Shown here piece after piece: positions 1 through 7,772 of a DNA stretch of 29,341 nt (position 1 is the first letter of the stretch; the number at the start of each line of letters is the position of its first letter). Made by a program: the position numbers and the translations under genes. The notes under the pieces are model-generated. The model saw only the letters and a list, made by a program, of their open reading frames with translations. It was not told the origin of the DNA and ran no database searches. The stretch spans positions 1 through 29,341 of the forward strand of contig CAZGVW010000147.1 in the NCBI GenBank assembly GCA_964529265.1. Direction: 5' to 3'. The DNA is from CAZGVW01 sp964529265 (lineage in GTDB: Bacteria > Planctomycetota > Phycisphaerae > Phycisphaerales > UBA1924).

Positions 1-44
1 TCCGGCCATGCACGGTCCTGACACGCGAACGGAGAACACCATAC

Positions 45-136
45 GGAGAGGTGGCCGAGTGGCTGAAGGCGACGGTTTGCTAAACCGTTATACGGAGTAT
101 CACTCTGTATCGGGGGTTCGAATCCCCCCCTCTCCG
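45..136 (+). tRNA. tRNA-Ser, anticodon GCU
   Basis: The acceptor stem pairs GGAGAGG (45-51) with CCTCTCC (129-135), followed by discriminator G136. The anticodon stem ACGGT/ACCGT (72-76, 84-88) closes the loop TTGCTAA, placing anticodon GCT at 79-81. A long variable arm (about 89-110) and the T-arm motif GGTTCGAATCC mark a class II tRNA, as expected for serine. The 92-nt length fits. CCA is not encoded, so it must be added after transcription. The tRNA reads AGC/AGU codons. Confidence 0.97.
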
Positions 137-152
137 CTTGCTTGACGCAGTG

Positions 153-178
153 ACGGGCGGCCCATCAGGGCCGCCCGT
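153..178 (+). terminator. Hairpin downstream of tRNA-Ser
   Basis: A perfect 11-bp inverted repeat, ACGGGCGGCCC / GGGCCGCCCGT, encloses the 4-base loop ATCA and starts 16 bases after the tRNA. There is only a weak T content after the stem, so it may be a terminator or a 3' processing/stability hairpin. Confidence 0.6.
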
Positions 179-319
179 TGTCGCTCGGCGCAAAGCAAGG
201 CCGCCGACGGAACGCTTCCGCCGACGGCCTACGAAAGAACACTCACACTCGCCGGGTGAGCATCGCACCCCTTCGGCGCCCGACGCGCGTCACTGCGCCA
301 GGCTGCGACCGCGCTCACG

Positions 320-353
320 AGAGCCGCCGGCGCGTCATGGCGGCGGCGGCTCT
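320..353 (-). terminator. Hairpin downstream of the beta-helix/dockerin gene
   Basis: A 10-bp perfect inverted repeat, AGAGCCGCCG / CGGCGGCTCT, with a 14-base loop lies 26 bases past the stop codon of the minus-strand gene ending at 380. No T-tract follows, so the call rests on stem strength and position. Between the tRNA hairpin and this one (179-319) I see no gene. Confidence 0.5.
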
Positions 354-379
354 TCGCGATGCGGACTGTCGGGCGCTGC

Positions 380-1525
380 TTACGGGCAGACGCCCCAGGA
401 GCCGAGGATGAGGGCGAGGTCGGAGGCGTTGATCTGGCCATCGCCGTTGAGATCGGCGGCGCAGGCGCCGGGCGTTGCGTCCTGATACTCGTACGGGCCG
501 ACGTCGAGGCAGGAGAACGGGCCGAGTCCTGTGTCCGCGACGCCGGGGTCGTTGTTCACCCGCGCCGTGCCGGCGAGGTCGAGGAGCCCGCCGCCCGCGG
601 CCATGAACGCGTCGGCGTCCGCGGCGTCGATGCCGAGGGAGCCCGCCGCGAGGCGATAATCGCCTGCGCCGGCGTTGACGAAGGTGGGCGAGCCGTTGAT
701 GTTGCTCCCGCCGGCGCCCGGGCGCACGCACCGGGACAGCAAGATCGAACCGCCGCTGAACTGCCGGAGCTGCCCGAGGACGATGGAGTTCACGGCGTTG
801 ACTGTGGACGGCCCGCCGTTGATCACGGTCAGGGCGCGGTCCGAGGCATTGACGGTGCAGTTCACCAGCAGGTTCGAGGAGGCATTCTGTGAGTTCAGCG
901 CCGTCGTGGTGGCGTTGTCCGCGAAGAGGCACTGCAGGAACGTCAGGGAGCAGCCGTAGGTCGTGAAGGCGTCGAAGGCGCTCGATGCGCCGGTGAACTC
1001 GCACCGATCAAACAGGGAGTCGGACGCGTTCGCTTCAACAGAGGCCGTTCCCGCGCTCGAAGATGGACCCTGACAGTCGCGAACGGCGACGCGGCGGAAG
1101 GTTGGATCGGTGTTGTGGATGCGCAGGGCGCCATTGAACGTTGTGTTCACGCCGTTGATGAGCGTGAGATCCTCGATCAGCGTGGCTGCGGTCTGTCCGG
1201 AGTTGAGGATTCTCAGGATCGGATCGTCGGTCATGCCGGCGCCGCCGTCGATGAACGTGACGTCCATTCCCGCGCCGCGGAGGGTCAGATCGACCCCGTT
1301 CGGAAAGGCGATGTCGTCCTCGCTCACGGTTCCGGCGCCGATCTCGATGACATCGCCGCTGACCGCGGCATTGAGCGCATCCTGAATGGTTGCGTAGCTC
1401 GTCATTGTGGTGACGTTGGTGATCGTGGGCGGGGCGCCCGCGTCCGCCGCGGCGCCAAAGGCGGCGGGCAGTGCGGCCGCGGCGGCGATGAGCCGAAGAG
1501 CCTTCGTTTTCGTCCTGTTCTGCAT
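380..1525 (-). CDS. Secreted right-handed beta-helix protein with C-terminal dockerin-like module
   Basis: 381 residues from ATG at 1525, chosen because AAAGGA lies 8 bases upstream and the protein then opens with a signal peptide (basic MQNRTKTK, then an Ala/Leu core ending near ADA-G). The frame is open further upstream, but that part reads like non-coding sequence. The middle is a run of short beta-strand repeats (LTLRGAG, LIEDLTLING, FRRVAVRDC, FDRCEFTG, FLQCLFADN, LLVNCTVNA) typical of parallel beta-helix proteins, closing with GIDAADAD...LDVGPYEYQ, which resembles the 'choice-of-anchor Q' proteins. The last 27 residues, C-AADLNGDGQINASDLALILGSWG-VC-P in order, form a single Ca-binding dockerin-like repeat bracketed by cysteines. 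The 1582-residue protein at 23475 ends in the same kind of module. The role is probably extracellular or cell-surface; substrate unknown. Confidence 0.85.
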   Translation of the reverse strand: MQNRTKTKALRLIAAAAALPAAFGAAADAGAPPTITNVTTMTSYATIQDALNAAVSGDVIEIGAGTVSEDDIAFPNGVDLTLRGAGMDVTFIDGGAGMTDDPILRILNSGQTAATLIEDLTLINGVNTTFNGALRIHNTDPTFRRVAVRDCQGPSSSAGTASVEANASDSLFDRCEFTGASSAFDAFTTYGCSLTFLQCLFADNATTTALNSQNASSNLLVNCTVNASDRALTVINGGPSTVNAVNSIVLGQLRQFSGGSILLSRCVRPGAGGSNINGSPTFVNAGAGDYRLAAGSLGIDAADADAFMAAGGGLLDLAGTARVNNDPGVADTGLGPFSCLDVGPYEYQDATPGACAADLNGDGQINASDLALILGSWGVCP

Positions 1526-1796
1526 GGCTGTGGTCCTTTCGTGGGTTTCGGGCCGTTTTGGGCCGTTTTGGGCCGGGGGGGTCAGACGAGTCGCCCTGTC
1601 CGGTGCGGGCATCCCTCGCCTTCGGAAGGGATCACGAGAAAAGGGCGGGACACCCGGAACGGAATCGCGGAAAAAAATCGCAGGCGGTGGCAAAGGAGGA
1701 TCGCCGGGCAGGACAGCGGCCCCAGGGTGGCCGCGTCCTGGCCCTGATTCACCAATCCGAAACACGCGTTTGACCCGGTCGGGCTAGGATTCGCCC
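1526..1796. other. Divergent intergenic region with a 10-bp tandem repeat
   Basis: These 271 bases separate the minus-strand beta-helix gene from the plus-strand sigma factor gene and must hold both promoters. Near the beta-helix gene the decamer GGCCGTTTTG occurs twice in tandem (1551-1570), followed by a third partial copy GGCCG (1571-1575), in what would be the 5' leader. An A-rich stretch lies at about 1671-1680. No credible ORF was seen. Confidence 0.6.
1785..1790 (+). promoter_or_regulatory. Candidate -10 element of the sigma factor gene, near-leaderless
   Basis: TAGGAT ends 6 bases before the GTG start at 1797, a spacing that would place the transcript start at or next to the start codon. 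No Shine-Dalgarno sequence is present. I see no convincing -35 at standard spacing; TTGACC at 1770-1775 is too close to serve this -10. Confidence 0.4.
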
Positions 1797-2402
1797 GTGG
1801 ACGAGGACGGCGAACGAGGCTCCGGCGTCGGCGCCGAGTCCGGGGAGGCGACGCTCCTGCTCCGGCGGGTGGGCGCGGGGGATTCAGCCGCGGCGAGCGA
1901 GTTGCTGCCGCTGGTGTACGACCGGCTGCGGTCGGTGGCGGCGGGCCAGTTCCGCGGGCAGCGGGCAGACCACACGCTTCAGCCGACGGCGCTCGTGCAC
2001 GAGGTGTACCTGAAGCTGATCCGCGCCTCCGATGGCGATTGGAAGAGCCATGCGCACTTCTGCGCCGTTGCCGCGACGGCGATGAGGCAGGTGCTGCGGG
2101 ATCATGCGCGCGGCCGGCGCGCCGCCAAGCGGGGCGGCGGGGCGCAGCGCGAGGCGCTTGATGACATTGCGACGCCCGGGGGAGAGACCTTCGTGAGCGC
2201 TGTTGCGCTGGACGATGCGCTGGAGAAGCTCTCGGGGCTGGATGCTCGAAAGGCGCGGCTGGTGGAACTGCGGTTCTTCGGCGGCCTCACGGCGGAGGAG
2301 ACGGCGGAGGCGCTGGGCGTCTCGCTGAGCACGGTGGAGAAGGAGTGGCGCAGCACGCGGGCGTGGCTCAGCCGCGAACTGGCGGATGAGACGAAGTCAT
2401 GA
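1797..2402 (+). CDS. ECF-family RNA polymerase sigma factor (ECF43 / TIGR02999 type)
   Basis: 201 residues, GTG start. Region 2 is recognisable from LLLRRVGAGDSAAASELLPLVYDRL to the motif HTLQPTALVHEVYLKLI and AHFCAVAATAMRQVLRDHARGRRAAKRGG. Region 4 (about 140-195) contains ARLVELRFFGGLTAEETAEALGVS and STVEKEWRSTRAWLSREL, a helix-turn-helix for -35 recognition. The HTLQPTALVHE stretch is diagnostic for the subgroup that lacks the acidic DAED segment found at this place in most ECF factors; Thr64 sits in its stead. The stop overlaps the start of the downstream kinase gene (ATGA at 2399-2402), so the two are co-translated. No anti-sigma gene is adjacent; the kinase is the likely regulator. Confidence 0.93.
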   Translation: MDEDGERGSGVGAESGEATLLLRRVGAGDSAAASELLPLVYDRLRSVAAGQFRGQRADHTLQPTALVHEVYLKLIRASDGDWKSHAHFCAVAATAMRQVLRDHARGRRAAKRGGGAQREALDDIATPGGETFVSAVALDDALEKLSGLDARKARLVELRFFGGLTAEETAEALGVSLSTVEKEWRSTRAWLSRELADETKS

Positions 2403-5182
2403 GCGATTCGCACCACTTCGAGCGGGCGATGGCGATCTTCGACGAGGTGTGCGACCGCCCCCCTGATGAGCGCCGGGCGCTGCTGGCGGAGCGGTGCGGG
2501 GGTGACGCCCGGCTGCGCGCGGAGGTTGAATCCCTCCTGGAGCATGACGCGGCGCCGGGCGGCGTGGTTGCGGATGTCGAGGCAGGGGCCGGGGTGGAGT
2601 GGATGGCGGCGAGCCTGGCCGCCGCGGCGGCGCCGGAGCGCATCGGGCGATATCGCATCATCCGGGAGGTCGGGCACGGCGGCATGGGCGTGGTGTACGA
2701 GGCGGAGCAGGAGAGCCCGAAGCGGCGCGTCGCGATCAAGGTCATTCGCCCCGGAGCGGCGACGCGCGACCTGCTCCGTCGATTCCGGCACGAGGCCCAG
2801 ATTCTGGGGCATCTCACGCACCCGGGGATCGCGCACATCTATGAGGCGGGCTCCGCAACGGTCGGCGATGCGACGCTGCCCTACATCGCGATGGAGTTCG
2901 TGGAAGGCGACCGTCTGGACGTGTACGCGGAGCGGCGGGCGCTTTCGACCAGGGATCGAATGGAACTGGTGGCGCGCGTCTGCGATGCGGTGCAGCACGC
3001 GCATCTGAAGGGCGTGATCCATCGCGATCTCAAGCCCGCGAACATCCTCGTGGTCGAAGGCGCCACGGGGAGCCGAAGCGGATCCGCCGCGGTCGCTGAT
3101 TCCCTCGGGCAGCCGAAGGCGCTGGATTTCGGCATCGCGCGCGTGACGGACCCGGAGATCCAGACGACGACGATCCACACCAGCGCGGGGCAGATCGTCG
3201 GCACACTCGGCTACATGGCGCCTGAGCAGATCGAGGGGGCATCGGCGGACATCGACGCCCGGTGCGATGTCTATGCGCTTGGCGCGATCCTGTACCGGCT
3301 GGTGAGCGGCCGCGCGCCGCACGACCTCGCGGGCAGGCCCATTCCGGAGGCGGCCCGGATCGTCAAGGAGGTCGAGCCCCCGACACTCGGCTCGATCGAC
3401 GCATCGCTCCGCGGAGACATCCAGACGATCGTCGCCCGAGCGATGGAGAAAGACCCGGCGCGGCGGTACGCATCCGCCGGCGAGCTTGCGGAGGACATCC
3501 GGCGTCACCTGCGCGATGAGCCGATCCGGGCGCACCCGCCCAGCGCGCTCTACCAGTTCAGGAAGTTCGCCCGCCGGCACACGGCGCTGGTGACGAGTGT
3601 GGCCGCGGGGATCGCGGCCGTCTTCGTCGGGTTGATCGGCACGATCTCCTTCCTGATCGAGGCCCAGCGGCAGCGCGACGAGGCGATCTCCGCTCAGAGT
3701 CGCCTGGAGGAGGTGGTGGAGTTCCAAGCCGACCTGCTCTCGGGTCTCGACGTGCGAACCGTCGGGCGCGGACTTATTGATGACCTGCGTGAGGACTTCC
3801 GGCGAGGCCTCGATGAGGAGGATCTGACCGAGGAAACGAAAGCCGCGGCGGTTGCGGAGTTCGATGAGATGCTGGAGCGCATCAACAGCGTCAACCTGGC
3901 GCGCGAGGTGCTCGAGGGGACGATCGCGGCCCGCGCGAAATCACGGATCGACGAGGGCGTCACGGAGGACCCACTGATCGCGGCGGAGTTGCGCGGTTCA
4001 CTGGGGCGCATCTATCGAGGCTTGGGGTTGAGCGACAAGGCGTGCGAGCAGTACGCCATCGCCCGCGACCTCCTCGTGGGCCGCGTGGGCGGTGATGACC
4101 CCAGGACGATCGAGGCGACGTTCTACCTCGGCCAGTCACACGCCCTGGCTGGTGAGCGGGGAGAGGCGGAGCGATTTCTGCGGCTCGCGCTCGATGGCCA
4201 GCGGCGCGTCCTTCCTCCGGACGATCCGTGGCGGCATCGGACGCTCAATACGCTCGGGGACGTCCTGCGAGGGATGCGGCGCTTCGACGAGGCCAAGGCG
4301 TGCTACCAGGAGGTCATCGACGCGGCGGGGAAGACTCTCGCGCCCGACCACGGCCACATTGTGAACGCGAAGAACAATCTCGCTGTCCTTCTCATCGACG
4401 AAGGCGATGCCGAGTCGGCGTACAGACTCTTCGTCGAGGTCCTCGAGGCGCGGCGGCGTACGGACGGCGAGGATCACACCGTGACGATTACGGCCCGGAA
4501 CAACATCATGACCGCTCTGTTCCGCCTGGAGCGGCCTGCAGAGGCCGAGTCCTACGGCCGCGAGGTGCTCGCCTCCTATGCCCGGCTGCACGGGGACGGG
4601 CATCCGAGCACGATCATGGCGCGGAACAACCTCGGGCGCATCCTGTTCGACACCGGCCGGGCCGAGGAGAGCCTCGAGTTCCTGCTCCGCGTCTATGAGG
4701 ACGGGCGGACGAGCCTCTCGCCGACACACGAGGTTCGCCTGAAGGGGATGGGGAATCTGATCGATGCGCTGACGGCGCTCTCGCGCTGCGAGGAGGCGGA
4801 GGACTATGCGCGCGAACTGCTCGAAACGCGGCGGGCGATGGATCCGCCGAACCCGTTCCAGGTTTCGAACGCGCTCGAGCAACTGGGCATCTGCCTGATC
4901 GAGCAGGAGCGATTCGCGGAGGCGGAGCCCTGCCTGCGAGAGTGCGTGGCGATCCGCGAGGGGATCAACTCGGGCCACTGGCTCACCCACTGGGCGCGGA
5001 GCCTGCTGGGCGCCTCGCTCGCGGGACTGGGTCGGGGTGAAGAGGCGGAGGGGCTGCTCGTGGCCAGCGCGGAGGCCTTGGAGAACCAGCGGGATGAGAT
5101 CGCGCCGTTCCGGAGGGAGGGGATCCTCGCCAGCGCGCACGCCCACGCGCGGAGCGCTTCCGGTGCGGCCCAGGGGCAGTAG
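2399..5182 (+). CDS. Transmembrane Ser/Thr protein kinase with C-terminal TPR repeats
   Basis: 927 residues. A short helical N-terminal region (1-80) of the kind common in planctomycete kinases precedes a complete kinase domain (about 85-375): glycine loop GHGGMG (92-97), VAIK lysine K114, catalytic HRDLKPAN (208-215), DFG (243-245) and GYMAPEQ. All catalytic residues are intact, so it should be active. A single membrane helix (about 396-418, TALVTSVAAGIAAVFVGLIG in its core) follows, then a heptad-like linker and some seven TPR_12-type repeats (about 540-900; recurring NNLA/NNLG and ALGR...AEE blocks). The expected topology is cytoplasmic kinase and extracytoplasmic TPR sensor. The overlap with the sigma gene implies that the sigma factor is a substrate. 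Stop TAG at 5180-5182. Confidence 0.94.
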   Translation: MSDSHHFERAMAIFDEVCDRPPDERRALLAERCGGDARLRAEVESLLEHDAAPGGVVADVEAGAGVEWMAASLAAAAAPERIGRYRIIREVGHGGMGVVYEAEQESPKRRVAIKVIRPGAATRDLLRRFRHEAQILGHLTHPGIAHIYEAGSATVGDATLPYIAMEFVEGDRLDVYAERRALSTRDRMELVARVCDAVQHAHLKGVIHRDLKPANILVVEGATGSRSGSAAVADSLGQPKALDFGIARVTDPEIQTTTIHTSAGQIVGTLGYMAPEQIEGASADIDARCDVYALGAILYRLVSGRAPHDLAGRPIPEAARIVKEVEPPTLGSIDASLRGDIQTIVARAMEKDPARRYASAGELAEDIRRHLRDEPIRAHPPSALYQFRKFARRHTALVTSVAAGIAAVFVGLIGTISFLIEAQRQRDEAISAQSRLEEVVEFQADLLSGLDVRTVGRGLIDDLREDFRRGLDEEDLTEETKAAAVAEFDEMLERINSVNLAREVLEGTIAARAKSRIDEGVTEDPLIAAELRGSLGRIYRGLGLSDKACEQYAIARDLLVGRVGGDDPRTIEATFYLGQSHALAGERGEAERFLRLALDGQRRVLPPDDPWRHRTLNTLGDVLRGMRRFDEAKACYQEVIDAAGKTLAPDHGHIVNAKNNLAVLLIDEGDAESAYRLFVEVLEARRRTDGEDHTVTITARNNIMTALFRLERPAEAESYGREVLASYARLHGDGHPSTIMARNNLGRILFDTGRAEESLEFLLRVYEDGRTSLSPTHEVRLKGMGNLIDALTALSRCEEAEDYARELLETRRAMDPPNPFQVSNALEQLGICLIEQERFAEAEPCLRECVAIREGINSGHWLTHWARSLLGASLAGLGRGEEAEGLLVASAEALENQRDEIAPFRREGILASAHAHARSASGAAQGQ

Positions 5183-5292
5183 TGACTTCCGCCGCCCTGC
5201 CCGGACCCGGCCAAGCCAATGGTCCAGCCGCCCGCCGACCGATCCCAGAGAGGATGCAATCCGCCAACCCCCCACCCCGTTGGGCTCTCCGC

Positions 5293-5913
5293 ATGACCCT
5301 GTCACCCCCCGAACGCGGCCGGCGCGGTTTCTCCCTCATCGAGCTGCTCGTCTCGATCACGATCATCGCCGTTCTGCTGGGAATCCTCATCCCCGTGATT
5401 CCGGGCATGCGGGACGCCGCCCGCCGCACCGCCTGCGGGGCCAACCTGCACGGAACGGGTCACGCGGTCGAGATGCACAAGGGCGACAACAAGGACGTCT
5501 TCCCCACCGCCCGGTACATGCCGCCGCCGTGGCTCTCGGGCGACACCGATCCGCCGCTGAACGCGGCCCTCGAGAAGTACATCCCGGCAGACTCGGCGTC
5601 GCACCAGTGCCCGGGCGATTCGGTGGTGTACGAATACCCGTGGGTCGATGAGGAGGGGCGGGCCCGCGTCTGCGGCATGTCCTATACGTACATCGTGGCC
5701 CTCTCGGGGCGCACCTTCGACCAGTCCTTCTTCGCGCGTTTTCTCCGTCGCACGCCGACCGATACGCCGGTGGTTCACGATTACGATGGCGGCGGCTTCG
5801 AGACGCAGGATGGAACGATCGTCCAGGTCGATTTCTTTCACAGGAAGCGCATGATTCTCTTCGCCGACGGCCACGTTGACGCCGCGGGCGCCGCCGGCGC
5901 GGAAGGCGGATGA
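5293..5913 (+). CDS. Prepilin-type N-terminal methylation domain protein (pseudopilin-like)
   Basis: 206 residues from ATG 5293. The N-terminus is a type IV prepilin leader, MTLSPPERGRRG|FSLIELL, with Gly12-Phe13 as the peptidase cleavage site and Glu17 at position +5, followed by a hydrophobic helix (SITIIAVLLGILIPVI). Next comes the conserved block ACGANLHGTGHAVEMHKGDNKDVFP and, near the end, the FADGHVDA motif seen in planctomycete prepilin-like proteins. The frame extends upstream to ATG 5254 and GTG 5182; I prefer 5293 because it gives a normal leader length, though no start has a well-placed ribosome site. Planctomycetes carry many stand-alone copies of this family whose function is unclear. 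It lies 110 bases after the kinase. Confidence 0.85.
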   Translation: MTLSPPERGRRGFSLIELLVSITIIAVLLGILIPVIPGMRDAARRTACGANLHGTGHAVEMHKGDNKDVFPTARYMPPPWLSGDTDPPLNAALEKYIPADSASHQCPGDSVVYEYPWVDEEGRARVCGMSYTYIVALSGRTFDQSFFARFLRRTPTDTPVVHDYDGGGFETQDGTIVQVDFFHRKRMILFADGHVDAAGAAGAEGG

Positions 5914-5940
5914 TCCGGACAGGACTCAGAGGAGCGCGAC

Positions 5941-6723
5941 ATGCCCAACCGTTATGACCTCGATGCAGAACTCGCCGCGGCGCGCAAGCCCATCGACCAC
6001 GCCTGGTCGCCCCGGAAGAAGCGGATCGTCGCCGCGGGGTGCATCGCGGGCGCCGTGCTCGCGATCGGCGGCGGCTCGTGGGCGGCGTTCGCCTCGGCCA
6101 ACCCTCGCCTGCCGCGGAGCGCCAAGGAGGCGGTGGCGGTGATGGGCACATCTCGCTTCGACCGCATGGATGAGGAGCGGCAGCGCCAGTACGCCGCGGA
6201 GGCGCGGCGCCTCATGCGCGACATGAGCGACGAGGAGCGGCGGGCGCTCTTCCGCGATGAGCAGAACCGCGAGGCCCTGCGGGCGATGCGCGACGAAATG
6301 TTCGACGAGATGGCTCGGCGCTTCGCCCGCGGCGAGGAGATGCGCCCGCCTGAAGGCGCCCGCCCGCCTCAGGGTGAGCGGCGGCAGGGCCCGCCCCCGG
6401 GCGCGGAGCGCTTCGCGAACATGACGGAAGAGGAGCGCGCGGCGTTCCGCGAGCAGATGCGCCAGCAGATGGACAACCAGGTGACCGAGCAGATCGAGAC
6501 CGGCAACGCCCAGAGCGGCGGCCTGCGCTCCGAGATGATGAAGCGCCGGTGGGGCTCAGGGGGCGGTGGGGGCCCAGGTCGAGGCGGGCCCGGTGGTGGC
6601 GGCCGGCGAGGTGGGCCGGGTGGCGGCGGCGCGCCCGGTGGCGGTGGTGCATCCAGTGGCGGCGGCGCATCAGGTGGCGGAGGCGCATCAGGTGGCGGAG
6701 GCGGAAGCGCTGGGCCGGCCTGA
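5941..6723 (+). CDS. Hypothetical single-pass membrane protein with Gly-rich tail
   Basis: 260 residues; ATG 5941 with AGGAG about 7 bases upstream. I do not recognise a family. A cytoplasmic-looking N-terminus (1-30) leads to one hydrophobic helix (about 31-53, IVAAGCIAGAVLAIGG). Then comes a long, highly charged helical segment (55-190) rich in Arg, Glu and Met with patterns such as MSDEERRALFRDEQNREALRAM, and twice a TEEER/SDEER-like block. The last 70 residues are nearly pure Gly/Ala/Ser/Pro, encoded by an 18-bp tandem repeat. The charged segment resembles periplasmic Spy/CpxP-like or DUF3106-like helical proteins in feel only; no function is assigned. The stop codon lies within a hairpin shared with the converging gene. 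Confidence 0.75.
   Translation: MPNRYDLDAELAAARKPIDHAWSPRKKRIVAAGCIAGAVLAIGGGSWAAFASANPRLPRSAKEAVAVMGTSRFDRMDEERQRQYAAEARRLMRDMSDEERRALFRDEQNREALRAMRDEMFDEMARRFARGEEMRPPEGARPPQGERRQGPPPGAERFANMTEEERAAFREQMRQQMDNQVTEQIETGNAQSGGLRSEMMKRRWGSGGGGGPGRGGPGGGGRRGGPGGGGAPGGGGASSGGGASGGGGASGGGGGSAGPA
6619..6704 (+). repeat. 18-bp tandem repeat coding for Gly-rich hexapeptides
   Basis: Units start at 6619, 6637, 6655 and 6673, with a partial fifth from 6691. The unit is GGTGGCGGNGGCGCATCA with small variations, encoding GGGGAP, GGGGAS, SGGGAS, GGGGAS, GGGGGS. The array keeps the reading frame and could change copy number by slippage. Confidence 0.8.
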
Positions 6724-6735
6724 GCCGCTCAGGCC
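6717..6735. terminator. Bidirectional hairpin spanning two convergent stop codons
   Basis: GGCCTGAG-CCG-CTCAGGCC is a perfect 8-bp stem with a 3-base loop. It contains the TGA of the plus-strand gene (6721-6723) on one arm and the TGA of the minus-strand gene (6729-6731) on the other. No T-tract follows on either strand. Confidence 0.5.
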
Positions 6736-7730
6736 CCAGCGGGCGCGGCGCCCACGCCATCCGCCCGCGTCCTCAGTGAATCGAGCACGGTGCGCACTTC
6801 TCCCGCCATCCGGGTGTTCGGGAAGTCCGCGATGATCTTTTCGCCGAACTCGACCGCCGCGGGCCAGTTGCGGTCCTGGATGGCGAGTTTGAAGCGCACG
6901 CCGAGGTTGTCGCGGGCCTTGCCGATGACGCCGCGGGCGACTTCGCGGAAGGGGCCGGCCTCGTCCTCGCTCAGGTAGTTATCGAGTTCCTTGAGCATCT
7001 CCATGGCGTGGTCGATCTCGTCGCGCTCCGCGGCGATGAGGAAGCGACGCTCGAGGTCGATCTTGTACCTCCCGCGGCCGTCGTCCACACGATGCCGCAG
7101 GCCGCCGACCCGCGGCGAATCCGGGTAGAGCCGCGCCACACGCGCAGCCTCCGCATAGGCGTCGGTCCAGCGGCGGGCGCGGATGAGGTCCTCCACGTGC
7201 GAGATCGCCGTGGCGACGTTTCGATCGAGGGTCTCCGCCCGCGCGATGTCAATGCGTGCGCGGAACTCCTCCGCATCGGCGCGGTAGCCGAATCGCTCGG
7301 CGAGTTCCTTCACGAGCACCATCGCGGCGTCCCAGTCGCCGTCGTTGATATCGCGTTCGATCTCGCGGCGGAGGATTTCGCGCTCCTGCCGTCTGTGCAG
7401 CACGCGTTTCGCCGCGTCGGAGAGGCCCGCCTCCTGCGTCATGGTTTCGATCGCGGAGGACAGCCGCTCGAAATCAGAGGACGAACCCGCCGAATCCGCC
7501 TGGCTCGAAGCGCGCAGCCCCACCGGCATGAGCGCGATGGTGATCACCAGACCGATCAGGCCCGCGCCGCGATGCTCCTCCCAGAACACCATGACCGCAG
7601 CGCACCCGAGCAGCAGCGCGAGGTAGAGCCCGAGCCAGAAGAAATCCACGTTCGGCGGCGCGAGGCTGAAGGACTGCTTGCCCCGTCGAGCCGCGCGACC
7701 GGAAGATCCGCCTGTTCGCTCGCCAGCCAT
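6729..7730 (-). CDS. Membrane protein with TPR-like helical tail, function unknown
   Basis: 333 residues. ATG at 7730 has AAGGAG 8 bases upstream on the minus strand. A basic, Gly/Ser-rich N-terminus (1-25) precedes two hydrophobic helices (about 27-50, with FFWLGLYLALLLGCAAVMVF, and 56-74, LIGLVITIALMPVGLRA). The remaining 250 residues are a soluble alpha-helical array with TPR/coil-like spacing: blocks such as WDAAMVLVKELAERFGYRADAEEF, RRWTDAYAEAARVARLYPDSP and WPAAVEFGEKIIADFPNTR recur at about 40-residue intervals, consistent with degenerate tetratricopeptide motifs. This suggests a membrane-anchored scaffold. It converges with the Gly-rich protein gene with a 5-base gap. No named family is recognised. 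Confidence 0.82.
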   Translation of the reverse strand: MAGERTGGSSGRAARRGKQSFSLAPPNVDFFWLGLYLALLLGCAAVMVFWEEHRGAGLIGLVITIALMPVGLRASSQADSAGSSSDFERLSSAIETMTQEAGLSDAAKRVLHRRQEREILRREIERDINDGDWDAAMVLVKELAERFGYRADAEEFRARIDIARAETLDRNVATAISHVEDLIRARRWTDAYAEAARVARLYPDSPRVGGLRHRVDDGRGRYKIDLERRFLIAAERDEIDHAMEMLKELDNYLSEDEAGPFREVARGVIGKARDNLGVRFKLAIQDRNWPAAVEFGEKIIADFPNTRMAGEVRTVLDSLRTRADGVGAAPAGA

Positions 7731-7772
7731 ACGAGACGCTCCTTGCCTCCCTCACCCGGAAAGACGCCCGAA

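Noticed and set aside
200..228. Second hairpin after the tRNA from two CCGCCGACGG copies
   Set aside because: The two copies are direct, not inverted, so they do not pair with each other.
80..268. Minus-strand ORF of 62 residues containing GGDSNPRYR
   Set aside because: It is the reverse reading of the tRNA-Ser gene; such tRNA-antisense reading frames produce this well-known spurious peptide.
315..1004. Minus-strand ORF of 229 residues rich in Arg and His
   Set aside because: Out-of-frame shadow of the beta-helix gene on the same strand; composition is an artefact of high GC.
2102..3727. Minus-strand ORF of 541 residues opposite the kinase
   Set aside because: Antisense to a gene with unmistakable kinase motifs; its own translation shows no domain and is biased in Arg and Leu.
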